Shown here in pieces: positions 7,173-15,148 of a DNA stretch of 50,417 nucleotides. The notes below the pieces were generated by a model that saw only the letters and a program-made list of their open reading frames with translations, was not told where the DNA came from and did not search any database. Source of the stretch: Rhodoluna limnophila. Lineage in GTDB: Bacteria; Actinomycetota; Actinomycetes; Actinomycetales; Microbacteriaceae. The stretch's first letter is position 1, and every line of letters starts with the position of its first letter. The translations under genes and the position numbers were made by a program. The stretch spans positions 1 through 50,417 of the forward strand of contig CAMCXL010000010.1 of assembly GCA_945883505.1 (NCBI GenBank), written 5' to 3'.

Positions 7173-8138
7173 TTGCCCAAGAACGAACCAGTTGCAATAG
7201 TTGGTGGCAAGATCACCAACTTAAGCCTCCGGCGTTGGCTGCACTCTCTTCCAGGGGTCGACAAGGTCGGCTTGGAATCTCGAGCAGCCAGTCTTGGAAC
7301 CAGATCAATAAAGACAGCGTCTAAGGCCTGGGCACTAGATGCCGCCATCAAGATGATGGATCTAACTACCCTCGAGGGAATGGATACCCCTGATCGGGTG
7401 CGATCGCTTTGCCTAAAAGCCCTAACTCCTGACCCAACCGATCCTGATTGCCCAAGACCGGCTGCAATTTGTGTTTACGGGGACATGGTTTCGGTTGCGA
7501 AGCAAACTCTTGGCAATTCCGGCATCTATGTTGCTGCGGTTGCAACGGCTTTTCCATCTGGAAGAGCGTCGGTAGCGGTAAAGCTTCAAGACACCAAAGA
7601 TGCCGTCAAGGCCGGTGCTGATGAAATCGATATGGTGATTGACCGAGGGGCATTTCTTTCGGGCAATTATATGGAGGTCTATAAGCAGATTCAGGCTGTC
7701 AAAAACGCCTGCACCAGAGCCGATGGAACTAAAGCTCATCTGAAGGTGATATTGGAAACAGGAGAGCTGCAAACCTATGACAACATCCGAAGGGCTAGCT
7801 ACCTAGCCATGTTGGCCGGTGGAGATTTCATAAAGACCTCAACTGGCAAGGTCACAGTAAACGCCACCCTACCTATTACTCTTTTGATGCTCCAGGCAGT
7901 TCGGGACTGGTACGACCAGACTGGTGTACTAATAGGTGTCAAGCCAGCAGGGGGTATTCGAACCGCTAAGGATGCCATCAAGTACCTGGTGGTAGTCAAG
8001 GAAGTAGCGGGGGAGAGATGGCTTACTCCAGATTTGTTTAGATTTGGAGCCTCAAGCTTGCTAAATGATGTTTTGATGCAAAGGCAAAAACTAAAGACCG
8101 GAAACTACTCCGGTCCCGACTATGTGACCGTGGACTAA
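7173..8138 (+). CDS. deoC: Deoxyribose-phosphate aldolase
   Basis: The enzyme splits 2-deoxyribose 5-phosphate into glyceraldehyde 3-phosphate and acetaldehyde. The Schiff-base lysine is in GGDFIKTSTGK (Lys221), and the second conserved lysine is in GVKPAGGIR (Lys257). DLTTLEG near residue 63 and EIDMVID near 151 complete the TIM-barrel signature. At 321 aa it is longer than the E. coli enzyme (about 259 aa), mainly at the N terminus, as is usual for the actinobacterial form. The start is TTG, supported by AAGGAG at 7158-7163 with a 9-nt spacer. It leads an operon with two aldehyde dehydrogenase genes, which would dispose of the acetaldehyde. Confidence 0.95.
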   Translation: MPKNEPVAIVGGKITNLSLRRWLHSLPGVDKVGLESRAASLGTRSIKTASKAWALDAAIKMMDLTTLEGMDTPDRVRSLCLKALTPDPTDPDCPRPAAICVYGDMVSVAKQTLGNSGIYVAAVATAFPSGRASVAVKLQDTKDAVKAGADEIDMVIDRGAFLSGNYMEVYKQIQAVKNACTRADGTKAHLKVILETGELQTYDNIRRASYLAMLAGGDFIKTSTGKVTVNATLPITLLMLQAVRDWYDQTGVLIGVKPAGGIRTAKDAIKYLVVVKEVAGERWLTPDLFRFGASSLLNDVLMQRQKLKTGNYSGPDYVTVD

Positions 8139-8151
8139 GAGGTAAATAAAG

Positions 8152-9582
8152 ATGTTCGAATACGCACCCGCCCCAGAATCCAGGGCTCTTGTTACCTTTC
8201 AGAGTAGCTACGGCCACTTCATCGGAGGCAAGTTCACTAAGCCTTCAAACACCTACCAAACCATTTCACCTTCCACCGAGCAGGTCCTAGCTGAAATCTC
8301 AACAGCCGGTGCTAAGGAAGTAGATCAGGCCGTCAAGGCAGCAAGAACCGCCTACGAAAAGGTTTGGTCCAAGCTCTCCGGTGCTGAGCGAGGAAAGTAC
8401 CTCTACCGAATCGCAAGAATCATTCAAGAACGCGCTCGCGAGCTAGCAATTGCCGAAACTCTAAATAACGGCAAGCCAATCAAAGAAACCAGGGACGCCG
8501 ATATTCCTCTGGTTGCGGCTTGGTTTTTCTACTACGCCGGCTGGGCCGACAAACTCGACTACGCAGGATTTGGTCAAAACCCGAAAGCTCACGGCGTTGC
8601 AGCTCAGGTGATTCCGTGGAATTTCCCACTGATGATGCTGGCTTGGAAGATTGCTCCTGCCCTTGCTGCTGGAAACACGGTTGTTCTAAAACCCGCCGAG
8701 ACAACTCCGCTGACTGCTTTGATGTTTGCCGAGATTTGCCAGCAGGCAGGTTTGCCAGATGGTGTTGTAAACATCATCACCGGCTTTGGAGCTACCGGAG
8801 CAGATTTGATTGCTCACAAGGATGTCAACAAGGTTGCCTTCACTGGCTCCACAGCGGTTGGAAGACTAATTGCCAAGCAGGTTGCTGGCACCAATAAGAA
8901 AGTCACTTTAGAACTTGGCGGCAAGGCCGCCAACATCGTCTTTGATGATGCCCCACTTGATCAAGCGGTCGAAGGCATCATCAACGGCATCTTCTTCAAC
9001 CAGGGACACGTTTGCTGCGCGGGGTCTAGATTGCTAGTTCAAGAATCCATTCAGGATGAGCTTCTAAAAAAGCTCAAGCGCCGGATGGAGACCCTAAAGC
9101 TTGGCGACCCACTTGATAAAAACACCGACATCGGAGCCATCAACTCCAAAGCCCAGCTCGAGAAAATAACCAAGCTGGTAAAACTCGGCGTCAAAGAGGG
9201 CGGCGAGGCTTGGGCGCCGAACTGCGATATGCCGAAGAAGGGCTTCTGGTATGCACCGACGGTTATCACTGGTGTTGCCGCAACAAATACCGTGGCCCGC
9301 GAAGAGATCTTTGGTCCAGTGTTGTCGGTACTTACCTTTAGGACCCCGGCCGAGGCGGTAGCCAAGGCCAACAACACTCCATTTGGTCTAAGCGCTGGAA
9401 TCTGGACCGAGAAGGGTTCCAGAATCCTAAAGGTCGCCGACCAGCTCAATGCCGGTGTGATTTGGGCCAATACCTTCAATCAGTTTGATCCAGCCAGCCC
9501 GTTTGGTGGCTTCAAAGAATCTGGCTACGGCCGCGAGGGAGGCAGGCACGGACTGCTTGCTTACCTGAAGGGAGATAACTAA
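8152..9582 (+). CDS. Aldehyde dehydrogenase (catalytic partner, ALDH16-like)
   Basis: This 476-aa NAD(P)-dependent aldehyde dehydrogenase has all working residues. VIPWNFP carries the oxyanion Asn (157), LKPAE has Lys180, ELGGK has the general base Glu254, and NQGHVCCAG has catalytic Cys288. The usual Gln of GQxC is His here. It starts 13 bp after deoC behind GAGGTAAA and is expected to oxidise acetaldehyde from the aldolase. It ends at TAATG, sharing one base with the next gene, which encodes a truncated, inactive ALDH-like protein. That order and the combined length (759 aa) match the two domains of single-chain ALDH16 enzymes. Confidence 0.93.
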   Translation: MFEYAPAPESRALVTFQSSYGHFIGGKFTKPSNTYQTISPSTEQVLAEISTAGAKEVDQAVKAARTAYEKVWSKLSGAERGKYLYRIARIIQERARELAIAETLNNGKPIKETRDADIPLVAAWFFYYAGWADKLDYAGFGQNPKAHGVAAQVIPWNFPLMMLAWKIAPALAAGNTVVLKPAETTPLTALMFAEICQQAGLPDGVVNIITGFGATGADLIAHKDVNKVAFTGSTAVGRLIAKQVAGTNKKVTLELGGKAANIVFDDAPLDQAVEGIINGIFFNQGHVCCAGSRLLVQESIQDELLKKLKRRMETLKLGDPLDKNTDIGAINSKAQLEKITKLVKLGVKEGGEAWAPNCDMPKKGFWYAPTVITGVAATNTVAREEIFGPVLSVLTFRTPAEAVAKANNTPFGLSAGIWTEKGSRILKVADQLNAGVIWANTFNQFDPASPFGGFKESGYGREGGRHGLLAYLKGDN

Positions 9583-10433
9583 TGCGTCTTGATGTGAAGA
9601 AAACCTACAAGCTCTTCATCGGTGGAAAATTTCCCAGAAGCGAATCCGGTCACACCTACGAACTAACAAATCCAAAGGGCGAGTTTGTTGCCAACGTGGT
9701 TCTGGCATCTAGAAAAGATGCCAGAGACGCCGTTGTTGCGGCTAGAGCTGCTCAGCCCGGTTGGGAAGGCGCAACCGCATATAACCGCGGTCAGATTCTC
9801 TACCGCATTGCCGAGATGCTCGAGGGAAGACGCGAGCAGTTCGTTGCTGAAATCCGTGAGCTAACCGGTGCAAGCGAAAAGCAAGCCAACAGCGAAGTCG
9901 ATGCCGCGATTGACTCCTGGGTCTGGCACGCCGGCTGGTCAGACAAAGTTGATTCAGTTGCCGGTTCAATGAACCCGGTGGCAGGGCCGTTCTTCAACAT
10001 TTCGACGAACCAACCAACTGGAGTGGTCGCAGCCTTTGCACCGCAAAAAAGCAGCCTGGTCGGACTTGTGAACACAATTGCTCCGATTATCGTCACCGGA
10101 AACTCAGTTGTCGTAGTTGCCAGCGAATCACTTCCACTGTCGGCAATCACGCTTACCGAAGTATTGGCAACAAGTGATTTGCCAGGTGGGGTAGTAAACG
10201 TTCTAACCGGTAAAGAAGAAGACTTAGCCCCTTGGCTTGCCTCACACCAGGACGTAAACGCAGTTGACCTAGAAGGAACTTCTAATCCGGTGGATCTAGA
10301 AATGCGTGCCGCCGAAACCCTAAAGCGTGTGGTTCGGCCAGGCACTTTCCAAAGAGCAGGATCCAAGGGATCACTGCAGCAGATCTTGGCCTTTATGGAA
10401 GTAAAGACCGTTTGGCACCCGAAAGGGCACTAG
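9582..10433 (+). CDS. Truncated, cysteine-free ALDH-like protein (pseudoenzyme)
   Basis: The 283-aa product aligns by eye with the N-terminal and coenzyme-binding parts of aldehyde dehydrogenases (KLFIGGKFPRS, then GVVAAFAPQKS and PGGVVNVLTG). It stops before the catalytic domain. There is no ELGGK motif and no cysteine anywhere in the protein, so it cannot be a standard ALDH. The frame is clean and well translated (TAATG junction with GGGAG upstream), so this is not a recent pseudogene. ALDH16 proteins carry just such a second, non-catalytic ALDH-like domain at the C terminus. I infer that this gene is the separated ALDH16 C-terminal domain, forming a complex with the preceding enzyme. Confidence 0.85.
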   Translation: MRLDVKKTYKLFIGGKFPRSESGHTYELTNPKGEFVANVVLASRKDARDAVVAARAAQPGWEGATAYNRGQILYRIAEMLEGRREQFVAEIRELTGASEKQANSEVDAAIDSWVWHAGWSDKVDSVAGSMNPVAGPFFNISTNQPTGVVAAFAPQKSSLVGLVNTIAPIIVTGNSVVVVASESLPLSAITLTEVLATSDLPGGVVNVLTGKEEDLAPWLASHQDVNAVDLEGTSNPVDLEMRAAETLKRVVRPGTFQRAGSKGSLQQILAFMEVKTVWHPKGH

Positions 10434-10454
10434 CTAGCTACTGAGAAGCCACAT

Positions 10455-10481
10455 CAGACACGCCTTGCTCGGAGGTGTCTG
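10455..10481. repeat. Inverted repeat between ALDH-like gene and PsiE-like gene
   Basis: CAGACAC and GTGTCTG enclose 13 nt that contain a further CC/GG pair. There is no T-run. It could end the deoC operon or serve as an operator for the next gene. Confidence 0.3.
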
Positions 10482-10511
10482 GCGAAAGCATAAAGTGCGC
10501 CAAACTTGGGT

Positions 10512-11027
10512 ATGGCTAAAAAACAAGATGTAATGACGGGTCATTCTGGGTCCTTCGAGGGTCAGCCCTCGATGATTCCAACCAAGGTGTTGGACGTAGT
10601 TGAAGATGTCTTTCATGTTGTTCTAACCGTCCTGTTGTTCCTGGTTGCACTCGGGGCAGTGATTTTCACGGTTGTGCGCTTATTCGAGACAACGCCTTTT
10701 TACCCAAACGGTATGCTTCAGGCCATCAACGACATCTTGTTTGTGGTGATCATCCTAGAAATCGCCCGCACCGTAATCGCAAGGTTCAATACCGGTTTCT
10801 ATCAGTTGAGTCGATTCCTAGTGATTGGCGTAATCGCATCGGTTCGACACATCCTGTCGGTTGGATCTTCCCTAACTCTTTCCATTGGCAAAACCCCAGA
10901 GGCCTTCGAGCGCGGAATCATCGAGCTACTAGTTAACGGCGGAATAGTTGTTGCTCTGGTGCTGGCTATCTTTATGACACGCGTAGCCGAGAGACAACCT
11001 GGGGCTAGTTCAGGACGCAAGTCCTAG
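10512..11027 (+). CDS. PsiE-like (phosphate-starvation-inducible E) membrane protein
   Basis: The protein has four hydrophobic segments (about residues 30-50, 70-90, 105-125 and 135-155) and fits the PsiE family. It has the family features of a charged FNTGFYQLSRF loop after the second span and a conserved arginine-histidine pair (ASVRHIL). The biochemical role of PsiE is not known. I use ATG at 10512 (171 aa); a TTG at 10506 is an alternative. TAAAGT at 10491-10496 is a possible -10 box. It is followed by a convergent zinc-ribbon gene. Confidence 0.75.
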   Translation: MAKKQDVMTGHSGSFEGQPSMIPTKVLDVVEDVFHVVLTVLLFLVALGAVIFTVVRLFETTPFYPNGMLQAINDILFVVIILEIARTVIARFNTGFYQLSRFLVIGVIASVRHILSVGSSLTLSIGKTPEAFERGIIELLVNGGIVVALVLAIFMTRVAERQPGASSGRKS

Positions 11028-11059
11028 AAAGCCCTCCTGGGATTTTAGAGACAAAGGTC

Positions 11060-11335
11060 CTATTTTCGTGCGGCGGTGAAGAATACAACTCCACCAAGAA
11101 CCAGCAAGCCAATCGGACCCACGTAATCAAGCCCGGAATACCAGTCCGTCCAGCTATTTGATATGACAAAAGCCAGCCCAAAGACACCCATGGCAATTAG
11201 CGCCCAGGCAATGGCCTTGGTCATTGCTGGGTCGATCTTTTGAAGATCTGCTTTGGTCTTGGCAGCGATGCTTCCGCAGGCCGGGCAGTTCAGTTCATCC
11301 TTGGGCACGGTCTCGCCGCAGTTTTTGCAATTCAT
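11060..11335 (-). CDS. Zinc-ribbon membrane protein
   Basis: The 91-aa protein starts with a zinc ribbon, CKNC (residues 3-6) and CPAC (15-18), followed by a short charged linker and two membrane spans (about residues 40-58 and 68-86). Such zinc-ribbon plus two-span proteins are widespread and uncharacterised. The frame stays open upstream to 11443, but the ATG at 11335 places the ribbon at the very N terminus, as in related proteins. The longer version would overlap the divergent DUF2256 gene. No clear RBS is seen. Confidence 0.7.
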   Translation of the reverse strand: MNCKNCGETVPKDELNCPACGSIAAKTKADLQKIDPAMTKAIAWALIAMGVFGLAFVISNSWTDWYSGLDYVGPIGLLVLGGVVFFTAARK

Positions 11336-11388
11336 ACCCTCAAGTTTATTGGCAACCACGCTGAGCACTGGATTGAGGGAATTTAGCT

Positions 11389-11394
11389 TAGATT
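11389..11394 (+). promoter_or_regulatory. Candidate -10 box (TAGATT) of the DUF2256-photolyase operon
   Basis: TAGATT is followed by 6 nt and GTG at 11401, the leaderless spacing. No RBS precedes that GTG. Confidence 0.45.
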
Positions 11395-11400
11395 TATCTC

Positions 11401-11535
11401 GTGCCCACCCCAAAGACCAAAAATGGCTTCCCACCCAGAACATGCGAGAAGTGTGGGCTGAAGTTTGAGTGGCGAAAGAAATGGGCCAAAGACTGGGAAT
11501 CAGTCAAGTATTGCTCCAAGAAGTGCAAGGGCTAA
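11401..11535 (+). CDS. DUF2256 zinc-finger-like small protein
   Basis: A GTG-to-TAA frame of 44 codons has the DUF2256 pattern. A first CEKC pair (residues 15-18) is followed by FEWRKKWAKDWESVKYC and a second C...C pair (residues 38 and 42, CSKKC). Four cysteines suit one zinc ion. DUF2256 proteins of 40-60 aa are typically encoded beside cryptochrome/photolyase genes. Here the stop codon overlaps the start of the FeS photolyase (TAATG), so the two are translationally coupled. Its biochemical role is not established; an accessory of the photolyase is the natural inference. Confidence 0.88.
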   Translation: MPTPKTKNGFPPRTCEKCGLKFEWRKKWAKDWESVKYCSKKCKG

Positions 11536-13010
11536 TGAAAACCAAGCTGATCTTCATTCCCTTTGATCATCTAAACAAAGACTATGGCGCCCTAAGGGGC
11601 GCCAATCCAAAAACCGATGCCATCGCAATGGTTGAGTCGAAGCGCATGACAACCGGAAGGCCTTGGAACAAACAGCGTTTGTACTTTCTGATTTCTTCGG
11701 CCAGACACTTTGCCAAAGAGCTAGAAGCAGCCGGCTTTGAGGTTCACTACAAAAAAGCAACCGACACCCCAACCGGACTAAAAGCAATCATGAAGGCAAC
11801 CGGCATAAAGCAGCTGGTGTCTTCCGAACCGTCGAGCTTTGTTCAGCACAGTCAGCTCAAAGAATTAGGCGCCGAGTTTGTTGAGAACGATTTCTTTTTG
11901 ACCCCGAGGCCGCTCTTTGTTGCTTGGGCCCAGACCCAAAAGACTTACGTGATGGAAAATTTCTATCGGAAGCAAAGAGTTCGACTGGGGCTTCTTATGG
12001 AGGGGTCGGAGCCAGAGGGTGGCCAGTGGAATTTCGACGAGGAAAATCGTCTGCCACCACCCAAAAACTACAGCTGGGCAAAGTATCCAGAAACCACCCC
12101 AGATTCAATCGATAAGGAAGTCGCCAAGGAACTTGGTATGGAGGCTTCGCCTTACTGGGAAACCACCCGGGCTGGAGCGCTAAGCCGGTTGAAAGTTTTT
12201 GTTGCTAAACACCTCGAGGAATTTGGTCCCTACGAGGATGCCGTCACAACCGAAAGCTGGAGCTTGCACCACTCGGTTATTAGCCCATATATCAATAACG
12301 GATTACTTCACCCGAGTGAAGTGGTCAAGGCAGTTATCGCAAAGTATCAAAAGGGCGGTGTTCCGTTGAACTCCGTCGAGGGCTTTGTGCGCCAGGTCAT
12401 TGGCTGGCGTGAATACATCAACGGTATGTACTGGTTTTTGGGCGAGGACTATAAACACAAAAATGGCCTTAACGCCAAGCGCAAGCTCTTGCCATTATTT
12501 GTTGAGCCCTCAAAGACCAGGATGAACTGTGTGGCCAAGGAAGTAGAGGCAATTCACGATCGCGGCTGGACCCACCACATCCCGCGCCTGATGATCTTGA
12601 GCAATCTGGCGCTTATCACGGGCACGAACCCGCAGGAGTTTTTGGACTGGATGCGCGAGCAGTTCGTTGATGCTTCCGAATGGGTGATGGTTCCAAACGT
12701 TATCGGTATGGGGGTCCATGCCGATGGCGGCCAAATGATGACCAAGCCATATGCGGCAGGCGGAGCGTATATTTCCCGAATGACAAATTACTGCAAGGGT
12801 TGTGCCTATAACCCCAAGGAAAGAACCGGCGAGAAAGCCTGCCCGTTCACAACTTTGTATTGGGATTTTCTGGATAGAAACCAGGCGGCTTTTTCAAAAA
12901 ACCACCGGATGTTCCAGCAGAACAACGGCCTCAAAAGACTCTCCGATGTTCCAGAGGTTAGAAAGCGCGCTCAGCAAGTTCTAAAGGGTCTTGATAAGGG
13001 CGAAATCTAA
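11535..13010 (+). CDS. Cryptochrome/photolyase, FeS type (prokaryotic 6-4 photolyase-like)
   Basis: The 491-aa protein belongs to the deoxyribodipyrimidine photolyase-related group (PhrB-like). The N-terminal Rossmann-type antenna domain begins KTKLIFIPFDHLN. The C-terminal helical FAD domain has the four cysteines that bind a 4Fe-4S cluster: one in RMNCVAKE (near residue 335) and three in YCKGCAYNPKERTGEKACPF (near residues 420-440). Characterised members repair (6-4) photoproducts with light. I start it at ATG 11535, in the TAATG junction with DUF2256; a longer frame from 11469 would overlap that gene and adds non-homologous residues. Light-driven repair suits a pigmented surface-water organism. 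Confidence 0.93.
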   Translation: MKTKLIFIPFDHLNKDYGALRGANPKTDAIAMVESKRMTTGRPWNKQRLYFLISSARHFAKELEAAGFEVHYKKATDTPTGLKAIMKATGIKQLVSSEPSSFVQHSQLKELGAEFVENDFFLTPRPLFVAWAQTQKTYVMENFYRKQRVRLGLLMEGSEPEGGQWNFDEENRLPPPKNYSWAKYPETTPDSIDKEVAKELGMEASPYWETTRAGALSRLKVFVAKHLEEFGPYEDAVTTESWSLHHSVISPYINNGLLHPSEVVKAVIAKYQKGGVPLNSVEGFVRQVIGWREYINGMYWFLGEDYKHKNGLNAKRKLLPLFVEPSKTRMNCVAKEVEAIHDRGWTHHIPRLMILSNLALITGTNPQEFLDWMREQFVDASEWVMVPNVIGMGVHADGGQMMTKPYAAGGAYISRMTNYCKGCAYNPKERTGEKACPFTTLYWDFLDRNQAAFSKNHRMFQQNNGLKRLSDVPEVRKRAQQVLKGLDKGEI

Positions 13011-13055
13011 GCAAACTCGCAGACTCTTGAGCACAGCATAACTATCTCCAGCTAA

Positions 13056-13061
13056 TAGATT
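13056..13061 (+). promoter_or_regulatory. Candidate -10 box (TAGATT) of the TSUP gene
   Basis: TAGATT is followed by 7 nt and the ATG at 13069, with no RBS. Confidence 0.45.
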
Positions 13062-13068
13062 TGAAGAC

Positions 13069-13944
13069 ATGTGGGTCTTGCTGTTAGTTTCCGTCGCGGG
13101 CTTTTTGGCTCAACTGGTCGATGGCGCAATGGGAATGGCTTTTGGCATTACCTCCACAACCCTCCTAATCTTTTTGGCTTATAACCCAGCCGCCGCATCG
13201 GCGATTGTTCACCTGGTGGAAATCGCAACCTCTTCGATCTCCGGTATTTCACACATCAAGTTTGGAAACGTGGACTGGCACGCTCTTGTCAAAGTTGCAG
13301 TGCCAGGAGCAGTTGGAGCTTTCATCGGTGCGGTGCTTTTGTCAAACGTGGATCTGTCTGCTGCCAGGCCTTGGACCGCAAGCATCTTGTTTATTCTTGG
13401 CGCGCTGGTGCTATACCGCTTTACCCGTCCGATTATCTTGGGCAAGAAAAGACGCGCGCGAGCTAGGTGGCTAGCCCCGCTTGGACTAGTTGGTGGATTT
13501 ATCGATTCAACCGGAGGTGGTGGTTGGGGGCCGGTAGTGACTACCTCTTTGACCGCCTCAAACGCTCTTGAACCAAGAAAAGCAATCGGAACAACCAACA
13601 CCGCTGAGTTTGTGATTGCTATCGCCGCAAGCATAGGTTTTATGGTCGGCCTTGGCCCAGCCGAGATCCCCTGGGATGCCGTCCTGGCTCTTGGAATCGG
13701 TGGAGCCCTAGGTGCTCCAATTGCCGCATGGCTTGTGAGCAAGGCGCCTCAGCGCCTGCTCGGAATTCTGGTTGGCAACTTGATTATTGCCCTGAATGTT
13801 CGTCAGCTCAGCATCTCTTTTGAACTGCCCGAGGCGGTTTCGATTGCGGCCTATGTTGCTTCAGCCCTGCTGTTTATCGGAACCGTGATTTACGGGATCA
13901 AGCTTCTAAAAACCGACCGTTTGCCAAAGCCTAAGGACGACTAG
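13069..13944 (+). CDS. TSUP (TauE/SafE) family membrane transporter
   Basis: The 291-aa protein has about eight membrane spans in two repeats. Repeat 1 contains LVDGAMGMAFG (about residues 17-27) and repeat 2 the matching FIDSTGGGGWGPVVT (about residues 144-158), the glycine-rich half-sites of the TSUP family. Members move sulfite, sulfonates, sulfate or other small organic anions. The convergent neighbours make cystathionine and cysteine, so a sulfur anion is a fair guess, but gene direction differs and substrate cannot be read from sequence. Confidence 0.85.
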   Translation: MWVLLLVSVAGFLAQLVDGAMGMAFGITSTTLLIFLAYNPAAASAIVHLVEIATSSISGISHIKFGNVDWHALVKVAVPGAVGAFIGAVLLSNVDLSAARPWTASILFILGALVLYRFTRPIILGKKRRARARWLAPLGLVGGFIDSTGGGGWGPVVTTSLTASNALEPRKAIGTTNTAEFVIAIAASIGFMVGLGPAEIPWDAVLALGIGGALGAPIAAWLVSKAPQRLLGILVGNLIIALNVRQLSISFELPEAVSIAAYVASALLFIGTVIYGIKLLKTDRLPKPKDD

Positions 13945-13956
13945 CTCCAAAGGCTC

Positions 13957-15093
13957 TTAGCCGAGGGCTTGGGCCAGATCCGCAATTAGGTCTTTGGGAT
14001 TTTCGATTCCAACCGAAAGCCTGACAATCTCGCCGCCAACTTCAATCGGGGAACCCTTGGCAGAAGCGTGGGTCATCTCAGCCGGGTGATTCACCAGTGA
14101 CTCAACTCCGCCTAAGCTCTCTGCCAAAGTGAACAACTTTGTCTTATTGCAAAAATCCTTAGCTGCCTTTTCAGTTTTAAACCTCAGGCTAACAATTCCA
14201 CCAAAACCAGACATTTGCTTTTTGGCTAGTTCATGGCCAGGGTGGGCGGGTAGGCCGGGGTAGTAAACCTGCTCGATGTTTTTGTGTGCGTCTAGAAACT
14301 CAGCCACCGCTTGAGCGTTCGAGCAGTGCTTTTCAACCCTGACAGCAAGAGTCTTTATCGAGCGGTGAGTAAGCCAAGCATCAAACGGGCTTGAAACGGC
14401 ACCTGCTGCAAACTGAATGAACCTGATCTTCTCGTGAAGCTCGGCATCGTTTACGATAACCGCTCCGCCAAGGATGTCGGAGTGCCCACCGATGAACTTG
14501 GTGGTGGAGTGAGTGACGATGTCAGCTCCAAGCTCCAGTGGTCGCTGCAAATAAGGGGTTGCGAAGGTGTTGTCCACCACGGTCAAAACTCCGTGCTCCT
14601 TGGCGATTTCTGAAATTCTCGCGATGTCAAAGATTCCAAGCATCGGGTTCGAAGGAGTTTCAATCCAAATAAGTTTTGTTTTGCCCGGTCTAATAGCTAA
14701 GCGCAACGCCTTCTCATCGGAAAGGTCAACAACCTCAGAGTCAATACCTGCACCGCGGTGAATGCGGTTCATGAGTCTAAAGGTTCCACCATAAAGATCT
14801 GATCCCAGCACGACGTGATCGCCGGGGGCACAAGTTGCCCTAACCACTGCATCCTCGGCCGCAAGACCCGAGGCAAAGCTCAGTCCAAACTTGCCGCTTT
14901 CGAGGCTAGCCAAAACTTCTTGAAGTGCAGATCTGGAAGGGTTAGCAGCTCGGTTGTATTCGAAGCCGTCTCTAAGACCCCCAACCCCGTCCTGCTTATG
15001 GGTTGAAGACATATAAATAGGTGGAATCACAGCGCCGTTATTGGCATCCGGGTCCTGGGAGACGTGGATTGCTCTGGTTTCAAATTCGGTCAT
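13957..15093 (-). CDS. Cystathionine gamma-synthase / gamma-lyase (PLP)
   Basis: The 378-aa PLP enzyme belongs to the Cys/Met metabolism family. The cofactor lysine is in THSTTKFIGGHSD (about residue 200). ETPSNPMLGIFDI and SLGGVESLVNHPAEMTHAS are family signatures. It lies 55 bp downstream of cystathionine beta-synthase on the same strand, as in the cbs-metB pair of other actinobacteria. That pairing argues for a role in transsulfuration between homocysteine and cysteine. Synthase (MetB) and lyase (MccB) cannot be separated by inspection. The RBS is AAAGGAA about 12 nt before the ATG. Confidence 0.92.
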   Translation of the reverse strand: MTEFETRAIHVSQDPDANNGAVIPPIYMSSTHKQDGVGGLRDGFEYNRAANPSRSALQEVLASLESGKFGLSFASGLAAEDAVVRATCAPGDHVVLGSDLYGGTFRLMNRIHRGAGIDSEVVDLSDEKALRLAIRPGKTKLIWIETPSNPMLGIFDIARISEIAKEHGVLTVVDNTFATPYLQRPLELGADIVTHSTTKFIGGHSDILGGAVIVNDAELHEKIRFIQFAAGAVSSPFDAWLTHRSIKTLAVRVEKHCSNAQAVAEFLDAHKNIEQVYYPGLPAHPGHELAKKQMSGFGGIVSLRFKTEKAAKDFCNKTKLFTLAESLGGVESLVNHPAEMTHASAKGSPIEVGGEIVRLSVGIENPKDLIADLAQALG

Positions 15094-15148
15094 TTTTTAG
15101 CTGATTCCTTTGGGTCTTGCTTCTTAGATTAGTTGGCTTATCAAGCAG

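Noticed and set aside
9800-10366. Minus-strand frame of 188 codons
   Set aside because: It is antisense to the truncated ALDH gene, with low-complexity Ser/Thr composition and no recognisable domain.
11469-11534. Photolyase start 22 codons upstream
   Set aside because: It overlaps the DUF2256 gene in another frame, and photolyase relatives start at the KTKLIF region.
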